Shown: positions 24,207 through 34,139 of the stretch, piece by piece
Layout of the letters: every line of letters begins with the position of its first letter
Numbering within the stretch: the stretch's first letter is position 1
Assembly (NCBI GenBank): GCA_947579605.1
Contig: OX388309.1
Coordinates: 21,271,071-21,335,070 of the forward strand
DNA length: 64,000 bases
Source: Athripsodes cinereus
Lineage: Eukaryota; Arthropoda; Insecta; Trichoptera; Leptoceridae
Direction: 5' to 3'
Notes under the pieces: generated by a model
What the model was told of the DNA's origin: nothing
Databases searched by the model: none
What the model saw: the letters and a program-made list of their open reading frames with translations, nothing else
Translations under genes and position numbers: made by a program

Positions 24207-25495
24207 CGAGGGTGGGGTGAAAAGTTCTCGGCCTGACACAGAGATGTTACTCCAATCAGCAAAAAATTGAATTCCTTACCTGGGTGCATGTGTCATTAGT
24301 TCATATGACAAATTTCAACTTGTTCTCTTAAGTAGTTTCTTCACACGAATTTTTGCAGTCGACGTCTTGCTTGTTTTTCATGAAAATGAATAAATTTGAG
24401 TATCGTGCGGTCATAAAGTTCTTCGTTTTAGATGGATTAACCCCTACAGAAATTCATTCAAAGTTGACAAAAGTTTACGAGGACTCTGCTCCTTAAATTT
24501 CAACCGTTAAAAAATGGGCAGCTGAATTTAAAGGTGGTCGCACACCCCTCGAAAATGACCCATGTGAAGGATGGCCAAAAACCATAGCCATATCGGAAAC
24601 CATCGAAAAAGTGCATGATTCCGTGTTGGCCGACAGGCAACTGAGGTGCATGAGATAGCTGAAGCTGTAGGGATATCGAAAAAAAGGGTCGGAAACATTT
24701 TGCTCAAAGAATAAGGGATGAAAAAGCTCCGCGCGAAAAGGGTGCCGCATTTGTTGAATGCCGTTCAAAAACAAATTCGCCAATGATTTTCGCAGCAATT
24801 TTTGGACCGATAGAATAGGGATCCGACCAATTTCGTGCGGTGATTTGTCACCATGGGTAAGACATGGGTCCACCACTACACTTCAGAAACAAAACAGCAG
24901 TCCAAGCAATAGGTGGAAGCTGGTTCAGCTCCAAAGAAAGCGAAGTCGATTTCATCTGCTGGAAAGGTCATGGCTAGCGTGTTTAGGGATGAAAAAGGTA
25001 TCCTGGTAATTGATAACCTTGCAAAAGGTAGAACAATCACAAACAAATATTACTCCAAACTTTTTAACCAATCTGGATGGCGAAATTCGCGAAAAGAGAC
25101 CTGGTATGAAGAAACAAAAATCATCTCTCACCAAGACAACGCACCCGTACACAAGAGTGTGTTGGTGATGGTAAAACTGCAAGATTTGGGGTATGACTTG
25201 CTCGTCCATCCCCCCTATTCTCCTGATTTGGCACCCTCAGACTTCTTGGTTCCCAAACTTCAAGAAATTTGTTTCTGGGAAGCTCTTCGTATCCAATGAA
25301 GAAGTTGAAAGGGCTGTAGATAAATATTTTCGCAACCTTCCAGACTTTCACTTCCTGGAAGGAGTACTGATGTTGGAGAAACGCTGGATCAAGTGTTTTG
25401 AAGTCAAGGGAGATTATGTAGTAAAATAAAAATAAAAAAAATCTGAAAACCGCAGTCTTTCATTGTCAGGCCGAGAACTTTTCACCCCAACCTCG
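24207..25495 (+). mobile_element. mariner element with intact ends (Tc1/mariner)
   Basis: 1289 bp flanked by TA at 24,205-24,206 and 25,496-25,497. The left end reads CGAGGGTGGGGTGAAAAGTT, then CTCGGCCTGACA; the right end is its reverse complement with one mismatch, so the terminal inverted repeats are about 32 bp. Length, TA duplication and the encoded DD34D-type transposase are all standard for mariner. The transposase gene inside is dead (next entry). It is inserted in family X copy d. Confidence 0.95.
24380..25429 (+). pseudogene. mariner transposase pseudogene (irritans-like)
   Basis: The 350-codon span matches the usual mariner transposase of about 345 residues. The N-terminal helix-turn-helix region begins MKMNKFEYRAVIKFF; later motifs are WAAEFKGG, FVTM.KTWVHHY, AGKVMASVFRD, HQDNAPVH, HPPYSPDLAPSDF and the C-terminal LEKRWIKC...GDYV. 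The second and third catalytic Asp codons are at 25,135-25,137 and 25,240-25,242, 34 residues apart (DD34D). The first catalytic position, normally MDETW, reads MGKTW at 24,853-24,867, so that Asp is lost. In-frame stops are at 24,494, 24,712, 24,784, 24,811, 24,841 and 24,910. The frame changes near 24,643, 25,068, 25,125 and 25,250. The wording around the second and third Asp resembles the irritans group; that placement is inferred by eye. Confidence 0.92.
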
Positions 25496-25569
25496 TATAG
25501 ACCCCTCAAAATTTACAGAAAAGAATAAGTGACAAATTCTTTACCTAAAACTCCACGGAGTGAAAATAA

Positions 25570-28110
25570 CTATTTTATAACTGTCAAGTAACGAAATAAA
25601 TGCAACAAAAATAATATGTTTTTTTCTTGTTTCGTGTATGTTGTAAATTCGGTATAATGAAATTACATATTTTATATTTATGTATAAGAGTTCTACTAGA
25701 GATTATTTTATTTAGAGTTATTATTTTCGTATCATACTGTAGGCACGTAGGTTTATTGTTTTAAAACAATGACCAGGACCTGTCAATTGGCGGTCTTTTG
25801 TAAACAAGCCGCTAGTCAATTGTTTGCTGGTCTGGCCTTCGGAAGAAAAGAGATAGGAGTGGAAGGTGGAAGAGGGAGGCTGCATTTATGAAGGTAAAAG
25901 GGAAATATGTGAATTGTTACATGGGAGGCAATGTTAATCGGATTTTCAATTTTTATATAGTAAACCCGTCTACAATATTGATTGTGAAGTGTACAGATGT
26001 ATTTTAATTTTTAGATTATAAAATATTACCTACCCTTGATAAGTGTTTAGTTATCCTGATACGGTAACACTAGAGCGTCAGGAATATTATTGGTAAAGGT
26101 GACATAATCGAAGAAAAATGCTTTGAATGGAGTTGGTTATATCGTATCCAACATTCTTTTCCGAGAGAAATGTACCTAAATGATGACGTTCAACCAAAAT
26201 TTCTATCGTTAGCCATAATGTATAAGTATGTGTTGTGTATTTTATCTGGATAGGTACTACTCAATACTTATGCAGTTAGATAGTAAATTTTTTCTGTCCT
26301 ACAGGGAATTCGTTACCTTAATTGAGGCAACAAATATTCTGTGGTGATCTTTGGTTTGCTTGTTTGTTTTTGTTTGTATATTCTTATTTTGTTGTGTTGA
26401 ATATTGTGAATATTGTGTTGCTATGTATAAAGTGTATCTCTTTGCACATCGCATTGGCCAAAAGCTGTAATGATGTGCAAAGGAAATTTAAAGAGAATAT
26501 TAAATAAATAATAAAAAAAATTGTTCTCTCTTACTCTTCATCTCCAAATCCCCTATAATCTAACGCCAATTAAACAGCCTCTTGTACACTTCTCTCAATT
26601 TCCATCGTTCGTTTCCATCGTATAATAAACGCTGTGATTGACCATTTTTTTATCATTATGGTTTCAATTTCTACTGTTTATATGCTATTGTGTTTATATG
26701 CTATTTTCAATTAATAAATAACTGAAACGTAGCTATTTGGAAAAAAGTTGCATACACAAATATCAAGTATAACATAGATAGGCTACATCGTAAATGCTCA
26801 CATACTACTAGCCTTAACAATTATACGAGTATAACCATGTAGCTACTGTGGAAACGTATTGTTTCATTGGTCTGGTTGTTCTGTCAATGTGTTGTGTTTT
26901 TTTCATGGAATAATATTAAAGTGTAGAATATCGAACTAAATATTTTTACATACCGGCTATAATACTTCGTTTCAATTTCCATCTTATTTGTTCTTATATG
27001 TTAAACAATGTTTTAACGTGCATACTTATAAGAACGTCTTTTTTTATTTATTTTGGAATCGAAATTAAAATAGCTACGCATATTCATATTAATGCTACAA
27101 ACCGTAGATACCTACGCTTGACTTACATATTTATTATTAGAAATTTCGAATTAGTCCATATCTTTTAGATACGCAAAAATTGTTAAACTCATATCTTCTA
27201 ACGCATTCTCAATTCAATTTAAGTGATTTACGTTAAATGAATCTCAAGCGTATTCATTTATTATTTATAGTATGTAAACTATTAACTAAGTTATTACGAA
27301 TTTAATAACAAACAAATCTAATGTAGGTACGTATATCTATATGTAAAATATAATATGATCGAAATGACACAGCAAATAATTACCATTTTGAGTTTTTAAA
27401 AATTCATTGTTACGAAGGGGGATGGGTTCTTTAATGTATTTTTTACTCAAATTCAATTGAATTTCACCGATGCGAAACAAACAATAATTCGAATCAACAA
27501 TTTATATCCTGCAGTAAAGTGTCCAATATCCTGCCTGGACCATTTCCAAAATCACCCATGAAAATAATTTATTTGTATTATTAAATTATGTTTTTCCCCT
27601 AACGTCGGTGGTAGCAAATAGCGTTGTTATTATTATTACTAGTGTAATTGTCACGGTGAACTTCGTGCTTAACGGGACCCTTAAATACATTTTATATTGA
27701 AGTGTTTAATTGATTTACTTTAATGTGACTTCTGTCACTTTCATGTGATTAAAAAAAAATTATATTGTCCAATTATCTATTTATTCTATGTCATAGGTAC
27801 TGTAACTATTCATTAAGATGATGAATTCATCACTATATACTTCTTTTTAGTTTCCATCTTTTAGATTTTGAAGAGATATATCTTTTACAAGTCAGAGGAT
27901 GCTAATAATAGTGATCTCCTATGAAAGAATTTATACAAAAATCATAATTATTTTTAATATAAAGGTGATTCTCGCTGGCATGATTTAATTTAAAGGAATA
28001 CAACATACCGCAACAGACTTAAGTCTAGTAGATTCTTTTTGCTTTAATTATTATTTAAAGACTACGTGAATAAAAATTTAAAACAAAGACATTTTACATG
28101 TTAAATTCAG
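25570..28110. other. AT-rich stretch, no recognised gene
   Basis: Contains a GC-richer patch at 25,770-25,880 of unknown nature. A 60-codon frame (26,322-26,507) follows an acceptor-like TTTTTTCTGTCCTACAG and ends near AATAAATAATAAA; it could be the 3' end of a LINE (ATGATGTGCAAAGG then an AATAAA tail) but is not assignable. Confidence 0.45.
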
Positions 28111-28114
28111 TAAT

Positions 28115-28200
28115 GAAGTTTGAGGTATAGTTTGCATATTTTTACGTGCTTCTAGTCTGCTGGGTACCCCACTTGTTGCATAGTAGTAGGAGTAGATTTA
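28115..28200 (-). repeat. Family X repeat, copy e (fragment)
   Basis: Contains GAAGTTTGAGGTATAGTTTG and CTAGTCTGCTGGGTACCCCA, CTTGTTG: a shortened, diverged copy in the same orientation as 50,583-50,845. Confidence 0.45.
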
Positions 28201-28204
28201 AGAT

Positions 28205-28820
28205 AAAGTGATGTTTAGCTCATATACTTAAATAATAGTTCAATTTTGTATTTCTGGAAATATAAACCTATATTTTTATATTTATTTATTAGTGCAAACA
28301 TACACCAACAGGCCCTACATATACTTGTAGAACCTAAAAGAATACAAGTTTCTATACATATTTTTGATTTGCCTACACTTTGAGCATAAATATAAATAAA
28401 CACTGCAAAATATAATTTGTATATTTATTTTAAAGTACTAGGGAGGGGCGTCTAGTTTAGAAAATACCGTCTATGCCAGAATGACATGGGGTTAGAAACG
28501 GATTTCAACTAACGGAACATTTTTGTACATAACCATATTGTATGTTTTACTCTCCTGTATCGCCGTCACACATGCACCCATTTTTCATTCAATTTCACGC
28601 CACTCAGTGTAATTGTCTCAGTAAGTACTCAAAGGGTTAAATCAAATTGTTAGGGTTGCAAATTATACGAAGGATAATATTATTTTGCTGATTTCAATTT
28701 TAATTCACAACACTATTTATCAGCCTGAATATATTATGGCAAACTTATGTGACATCTCTAGAAAATATGTGGTAAAATGAATAAAAACAATTTAATTTCA
28801 GATTTATTGATGGTTCTTAA
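28205..28820. other. Unassigned stretch with a GC-richer island
   Basis: 28,440-28,640 is less AT-rich than its surroundings (GGGAGGGGCGTCTAG, GAATGACATGGGG). This suggests an old transposon relic, but I recognise no motif. Confidence 0.35.
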
Positions 28821-28825
28821 GTGCA

Positions 28826-28930
28826 CAACACATATTTATTTATTTCATTTACAAAAACAGTTTTTAAAAGATAAGTCACAAAAAATCTACCTAACTGGGC
28901 ATGAGCCCGTACCAAGGTAGACTGAAATTG
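28826..28930 (-). repeat. LINE 3' end, a second tail family
   Basis: The minus strand reads CAGTCTACCTTGGTACGGGC, TCATGCCCAGTTAGGTAGAT and ends GAAATAAATAAATATGTG. Simple AAATA repeats directly after a unique segment fit a non-LTR 3' terminus. It differs from family T. The word CATGCCCAGTTAG also occurs near 31,978. Confidence 0.5.
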
Positions 28931-28934
28931 TTAA

Positions 28935-29520
28935 TATTTATTTATTGTAAATATTTTTCTAAATTCTCAATAGAACCATATGTACGATTAGCAAATATAA
29001 TAAAATAAAATTGAATTCGAAATACGGTTGATGTATTGCTAATTTGTTAAGTTTATTTATGTATAATTGTAGGTACCACAAAATAATAAAAATTAAACGA
29101 TGAATGTTAGAAGCAACCCTAATCAAATAAAGTGCATCTGAAAAAAAAAATCGATGCAACTTCTAGCAAGTACCTCCATCTATTGCTGGAAAGTTATTGG
29201 TTGAGTCATAATACATTTTCTACTGTATCGAAGTCTAGTGTTTTCTATAGTCAATCTAGTATGACGGTTGGTTGTTCGCTAAGCTGCTATCGAGGAGTTG
29301 TACGTTCTTTTATTGCAACACCGTGATAAACGGAAATGCAGATTTCGATGGATGCATTTTTCAAGTTTTATGTTTAATTTCCTGCTCCTACTGTACAGAG
29401 GTGTTTATAGTTTTTATATCGGGGAAGCCCACACTAAATACAAATTTATAAAATAACAATGCCATGATGTAAGATCTTCTTGGGCTTGTAAGTTCTAACG
29501 TATTTCGGGATATGTGACCG
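28935..29520. other. AT-rich stretch with no recognised feature
   Basis: Two overlapping frames on opposite strands (28,959-29,159 and 29,132-29,326) lack motifs. Nothing else supported. Confidence 0.45.
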
Positions 29521-29524
29521 TGGT

Positions 29525-30170
29525 CTAGTTAGCAGAAATTTTCCCAACATTTTGCCAACAGCTGAGGTTGGCATTTTCGGAGGGGACGGGAGAAGGGGAG
29601 TTGATGTGAACGTTTAGCTGACTTGTAGCACATCCAGAGTTAAGACGATGAGGCAAAAGGCGGAGTCCTCCTCTCAGTTGTTGTCCCGCGGGAGGCTCAA
29701 TTAACACTAATATTGAAACCCTTATTGTTATACGACTTACTCTTTTATTACTGTCCACAGTATTGCACTTTTTCTCATAGGGTGCATGCATACTTCTTAT
29801 GTAGATAATTGTAGAGTAGAAGACTGAGAGGGAGGCACTACTGGTGTTTCGTGGTTCCTCAACCGTTATAGTAAGCCAAATTTTGCTGAGACTTCATATG
29901 CTTAAATATCTCTATAACCTCCTTCTGTGGTCTTGGACGATACGTTTTTCTGGTTGCAATTTGCATTAACTGATGCAGCTTCGTATAAAATACAATTTCC
30001 ATTATTCACAGTCGCATGCTCCGCCACTGCTGACTTTTTCACTTAATTAAGTCTGCATTTTTTTTAATTTTGGACATTCGTGTATTCACTGATTTTTTTT
30101 GTGGTGCTTGTGCCACCTGCCCACAGCTACATGGAAGCTTTTTCACTCCTGTATTAGACTCCTGATCTTG
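29525..30170 (-). pseudogene. Penelope-like element relic with GIY-YIG endonuclease region
   Basis: Minus-strand segments, in order, resemble the C-terminal part of Penelope-like proteins. VKKLPCSCGQV (30,146-30,114) and KSVNTRM match the start of the GIY-YIG domain (PC.CG..YIG.T.RS..TR). KSAVAEHA (about 30,036-30,010) matches its conserved KSAVAEH block. EVIEIFKH (about 29,922-29,899) matches the E(A/V)IEI.KH block that follows. Downstream, 29,791-29,525 stays open for 88 codons with a Pro/Gly-rich composition (EPPAGQQLRGGLRLLPHR). The YIG motif itself and the upstream reverse transcriptase are not readable; stops and frameshifts separate the blocks. Length and condition indicate a truncated dead copy. 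Confidence 0.65.
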
Positions 30171-30326
30171 AGTGATTTCAAGGACTATTGGACCTTTCTT
30201 GTAAGGGTATAGATGGTTGTCTAGGAGAATTTCTGTCCATCAGACCACGGCCACATTGCTCGGAATAAGTAAATACCTCTAATAAATAAATAACAACGAC
30301 ATTATCACGTTTAAGACAATTAATAT

Positions 30327-30500
30327 CTACAATTCAGCCATGAGGTATACATCCAACCTGAATATCTTATATGTTTATTGGAATTGAGAGAACAATCTGC
30401 ATGTTTAGGTACAACATGCAGATTGTGCACTTTTTTTCAAAAAAATAAAGAAAAGATAGTATACTGTCTTCCCCTTTTGTGGGATATACCGTAATAATTA
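30327..30500 (-). repeat. Family X repeat, copy f
   Basis: Contains AATTCAGCCATGAGGTATAC, CATCCAACCTGAATATCTTA, CAACATGCAGATTGTGC, CCCCTTTTGTGGGATATACC, GTAATAATTATTA: the 5' half of family X in reverse orientation. The CAATCTGCATGTTTAG...ACATGCAGATTG part forms a local inverted repeat not seen in other copies. Confidence 0.55.
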
Positions 30501-30723
30501 TTATTTGAATGCTTTGAAAAAATCAGGAAGCTAAGCTTTGGCGCTTATATGCAAGACACGCCTCTGCTAATGTGTCATGTGTTGGATTAATATTGTCCTT
30601 ATGTACTGTAATGGGATATTTTTTATTTGATTTTTTCATTTAAAATATAATTCTGTAAACTTTTTGTTTCATTGAATTTTTACAAACAATAAAGGTTTTA
30701 TATAGTTTTGTTTCTTACTTTCT

Positions 30724-30834
30724 TTACTTTTCGTGTGGCTTGGTGTGTTGGTAAATCTTCACCCGTGTGGGCTGCGTCGTATCCTCGACTGTCTTGGCTC
30801 CAGCGCTGACAGCCAGTTCACCGCCTCCGGTCAT
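30724..30834 (-). CDS. Small unrecognised open frame in a GC-rich island
   Basis: 36 codons, from an ATG at 30,834-30,832 to TAA at 30,726-30,724. The product begins MTGGGELAVSAGAKTVEDTT and ends in a basic stretch VKIYQHTKPHEK. The island at 30,730-30,840 is much more GC-rich than its surroundings, with balanced amino-acid use, unlike chance frames here. A stop lies two codons upstream. A weak donor (AAAA|GTAAAG) overlaps the end, so it could also be part of an exon. No family recognised; host exon or transposon fragment are both possible. Confidence 0.25.
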   Translation of the reverse strand: MTGGGELAVSAGAKTVEDTTQPTRVKIYQHTKPHEK

Positions 30835-30839
30835 GCCTC

Positions 30840-31485
30840 ATTTTAGTCACAGTTATACCTGATGTTAAACATATACCTATGTCTTCATATGTGAGTAGAT
30901 TCCGTTTGTTATTACAATTTAATGCATAATGATACATCCTTGTATACCTAATAATGACAAGTTTACCGTACAATTATTATTGTGAGTAAGAAATTCTACC
31001 GCGTACCATGGGAGCATAATAATTACTATTGATTTCATAGCATTTATAGTGTTACTACCTATCTAGGTACATATTATTATTCTTGTATGAGAGCAATCAT
31101 TCTTACATCAATGTATTACGAATATGAAATAATAATAATAATTCTTAGAAATACAATGGTACGCCCATCTTTCGTATTAATATCGTACAAGACAAATTTA
31201 TTACTTAAACACGTACAAATTGCTATTGATTCAACAAATACAAATATATGTAGTAATGAAAGTATACGTGAGGTAAACCGTATAGTATATGGCCAAAGGA
31301 GCATAAATATGTCTCATAACGACTATTCGGTATTAGCATTATCTCAATTCCTAAAGAATAATAGAAAAAAATACAAATTATTTCTAACGAAGTCAACTAA
31401 TAATTTGTATATTTTGCGTCTTATTGGGCATTATCGAGTGTACTGAATAATTTTATTTAACCATATCTACCTTATTTTGATTCAC
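30840..31485. other. AT-rich stretch with a 119-codon frame of doubtful status
   Basis: The plus-strand frame 31,087-31,446 is one of the longer ones in the window. Its composition (Ile, Asn, Leu, Tyr, Lys) follows the local AT content, no domain is recognisable, and there is no promoter or splice context. I treat it as chance. Confidence 0.4.
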
Positions 31486-31489
31486 TGTG

Positions 31490-31720
31490 TCAGGGTTTAG
31501 GTAGTAAAATTCCGCAAGGAAATTAAATAAACAGGTATTTATTTTCACTTTGTTTATTGTTTATTTTTATTTAGAGAAAAAAAACTTTCGTCTTATAAGG
31601 GCATTTTCAATCTTGAGATTGATTATAAGGACATTGTCAATGATGAAATTATTGATAATGTCCTAAAGACGAAGGACGTCTCTCGCGATAAAAAACATAG
31701 TGGAAAAAAATCATTTTTTT
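31490..31720 (+). repeat. Direct repeat R, copy 1
   Basis: Shares with 33,950-34,135 the words GTTTAGGTAGTA.AATTC, a run of ATT-rich sequence, then GACGTCTCTC(G/A)C, AACATAGTGGA. The copies are about 2.46 kb apart in the same orientation. Inside copy 1 is a hairpin, AGGACATTGTCAAT...ATTGATAATGTCCT (about 31,629-31,665). Possible solo repeats of an unknown element; divergence is considerable. Confidence 0.5.
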
Positions 31721-31754
31721 AAATTTCATTACCAGTTTTTTGTTTGAATCTTGC

Positions 31755-31823
31755 GTACAATTTTATGTGCTTGAGGCGTACAATTTTATGTGCTTGAGGC
31801 GTACAATTTTATGTGCTTGAGGA
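31755..31823 (+). repeat. 23-bp tandem repeat, three units
   Basis: GTACAATTTTATGTGCTTGA plus GGC starts at 31,755, 31,778 and 31,801 (the third unit ends GGA), and a fourth unit is started. Units are identical except for that last base. Confidence 0.9.
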
Positions 31824-31829
31824 GTACAA

Positions 31830-33045
31830 AACATGATGTATATAATTATCTCAAATAATATCATGAAGATGACAACACGAGTATCTATGTTCATTCTATT
31901 ATGCAGAGTGTCCATACCTACAAAATTTGTGAAAATTGCCGGAATGTTACTATAAATCGATTAGAATATGAGGGCCATGCCCAGTTAGTGTACAATTTAC
32001 CTTACTACATAGCTATTGCATATTATTTCAATTTTTATAATGACTTTTTATCGCGATAGGTGGTCTCCTAGATAATAATAAAATACATCTGATATATTAC
32101 GATAGACGTCTATACACACATTGTTCCTGTAGATTACACAAATTGATTTGAACGTAACTCACTCATATAAACTATATTATTATTTAAAAGTTATTTATTT
32201 ATGTCCATATTTTTTTAATTAACACCTCTCGAATAGCTTGTAACTCTTGCCTCTATATATAAATTATATTTGCAATTAACAAAGACATATTTTTGATTAT
32301 CATTTGTATCAGTCTGTTAAGTAACATCCGTTAGGAATGAATATTTATTTGTAACAATGTATCTATCAACATAAAGAATGTCAAACTCAAAGGCTTACTG
32401 AAGACAATAAAACAAGGCTGAAATTCTACATTAAATTAAATTTTAATGTAGAGTTTAACCAAAAATATAAATAATTACAGATAGCGTGGAAATAAATCAA
32501 CTACATTTTGAATAATTATAATAATATCACGACGTTAATACTTTGTGCATGTGTTATGTTAGCATTTATGATAAATAAAGACACACCCAGTGATTGTAAA
32601 AGGTTTGACAAAATAACGATAAGGATCGGAGACTTTTTTTCGAGAAACCCTGCTTTATAAGGAATTAAGAAAATATTTTTTGTTAGTTATCTATACCTCA
32701 AAATGATTATTTTTTATATTCGCTATCTTTTTGACATTGAACAATAGGCCAACTTATGATTTAATTAGATTAGTTTTTTTCACTCAAATCATGAAATGGA
32801 CCAATAAAGATTTACCTCCAGATTACCTACTTCAGTTAAAACAGGATTTTGTGTATTCATTAAATTAGGTATTGTTTATAAGACAGTGAAGATCTTTCAT
32901 GATTACAATTACACAACGTATCAAAATAATCAATATTAATTGTTATTAGTTCCGGTAATTCAACCAAAATGAACGATATGTTAATAAAACATTATGGTTT
33001 TTTATAAAAATACAATGTCATCAGTACGAGTAGATACGTAGCGCC
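31830..33045. other. AT-rich stretch with no recognised feature
   Basis: No gene recognised. It forms the region immediately downstream of the minus-strand terminal exon candidate. Confidence 0.5.
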
Positions 33046-33049
33046 TTTT

Positions 33050-33055
33050 TTTATT
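33050..33055 (-). promoter_or_regulatory. Polyadenylation signal AATAAA
   Basis: Minus-strand AATAAA lies about 50 bases after the TGA at 33,107-33,105, the expected place for the 3' end of the exon candidate upstream. In such AT-rich DNA the hexamer alone would mean little; the position gives it weight. Confidence 0.4.
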
Positions 33056-33104
33056 AGATAAATGAATATAGAATTAGAGACAAATGTATTTGAAGATGAC
33101 GTTA

Positions 33105-33292
33105 TCATGTTAGGTCTGTTTTTTTCCACTTTAAATTAACTTTCTCTAGTTTATGAAATGAAGAATCTAAAGTAGGCCCACCAAGGCTTCCTCGCGTCAC
33201 CCTGCATGACAAATTCTTGACACGTTTTTTTCTTGGGGCACCACTAGATGGAGAGACAGTTAAGTCGGGGAAGGTACCACGAATCCTGGGAT
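33105..33292 (-). CDS. Candidate terminal coding exon of an unrecognised host gene
   Basis: On the minus strand a pyrimidine-rich acceptor (TATTTTTTTCTTGTAG) ends at 33,293, followed by two bases (AT) that complete a codon and then 61 open codons to TGA at 33,107-33,105. The product starts PRIRGTFPDLTVSPSSGAPR, has a basic KKRVK, then TRGSLGGPTLDSSFHKLEK, and ends WKKTDLT. Base composition is far more GC-rich than the flanks and amino-acid use is balanced. AATAAA follows at 33,055-33,050. It has no ATG, as expected of a last exon. The acceptor phase (1) fits the donor phase of the exon candidate at 55,488-55,625, giving Asp at the junction. I do not recognise the protein. Confidence 0.5.
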
Positions 33293-33949
33293 CTACAAGA
33301 AAAAAATAGTTTACATATAGTATTCTTTCGTTTGTAGTAAATTATGTCACGAAACTAGTAGATAAGGAAACGGACAGATACACAAATGTTTTTGATTATC
33401 TTATCGTGTTTATCGTTTTTGTAAAAAATAACAATATTATAATTATAACTTATCATAAAATTTAAACTGTAGTATTGTTATTTCAATATTTGCAATAATC
33501 TTCACAATATGTGTGTTGTAATAAATTATTATTATTTAAATCGATATTGATAACAAACGAACACGTAATACTTTATGCTTAACTGATTTTATATATAGCA
33601 TATAGTCATTCAGTAGGTGCCACAATAAGTTTTCATGGTCAAATCTTCAGAAATTCGAAAGTTCTGAGATGTAGGTAATTTATGAATTAGGTTGTCAAAG
33701 TGATTGGTAGTATGATGGCAGAATTTAGGACAATCGAGTGAAAAGTATAAGTAATCAATTTTCCGTGGAGTTCATGGCAAAAAATAATATCAGATATTCG
33801 TAACACCTCACGTGTAACACATTTATTATTTTTACTTTTAACAGTGAGGACTTTGTTTAGCTGAAATAATTATAAATTTGTATTAGGTTTAAGGTACAAA
33901 ATTGCCACAGCACAATGATATGAAAAAATATAAAAGTAATAATCACTGG

Positions 33950-34135
33950 GGCAGTGTTTAGGTAGTAGAATTCTATAATAAATTTGAAAACAAATGGTTT
34001 TCAATTATGTAATTTTTTATTCAGGGAGAAGTCTTTCAGGCTGAACAGATGGAAAGGATAAACAATGTCCTTGAGAGACAAAAGACGTCTCTCACAATAA
34101 AATTCAACATAGTGGATTTTTCTTTATTTCATCAT
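33950..34135 (+). repeat. Direct repeat R, copy 2
   Basis: Counterpart of 31,490-31,720: GTTTAGGTAGTAGAATTC, later AATGTCCTTGAGAGAC and AAGACGTCTCTCACAATAAA, AACATAGTGGA. The AATGTCC stem seen in copy 1 is only half kept here. Confidence 0.5.
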
Positions 34136-34139
34136 AAAA

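Larger units (their letters stand above)
24001..25562 (+). repeat. Family X repeat, copy d, split by a mariner
   Basis: The left part (24,001-24,206) has the TACTACCTATTATACCATCG start, CATCCCACAAGTAGAGAAGT, CAGATTGCGCTCTCCGTGAT, AGCAAACCTCGTCTCTGAAT and CACTACCTGCCTCTTA. The right part (25,498-25,562) resumes with the next landmarks of the family (AAAATTTACAGAAAAGAATA, ATTCTTTACC, CTCCACGGAG). The mariner at 24,207-25,495 lies between, with a TA on each side; removing it and one TA restores the family order seen at 10.7 and 50.6 kb. Confidence 0.75.

Noticed and set aside
24493..24876. 127-codon minus-strand frame inside the mariner
   Set aside because: It is the complement of the transposase relic; the plus strand has the recognisable mariner motifs.
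26304..26515. Terminal exon after a TTTTTTCTGTCCTACAG acceptor
   Set aside because: The frame is hydrophobic and low-complexity, and the AATAAATAATAAA end could equally be a LINE tail.
31087..31446. 119-codon open frame as a gene
   Set aside because: Residue use follows AT content, no domain or context is visible, and its complement is open over half its length too.
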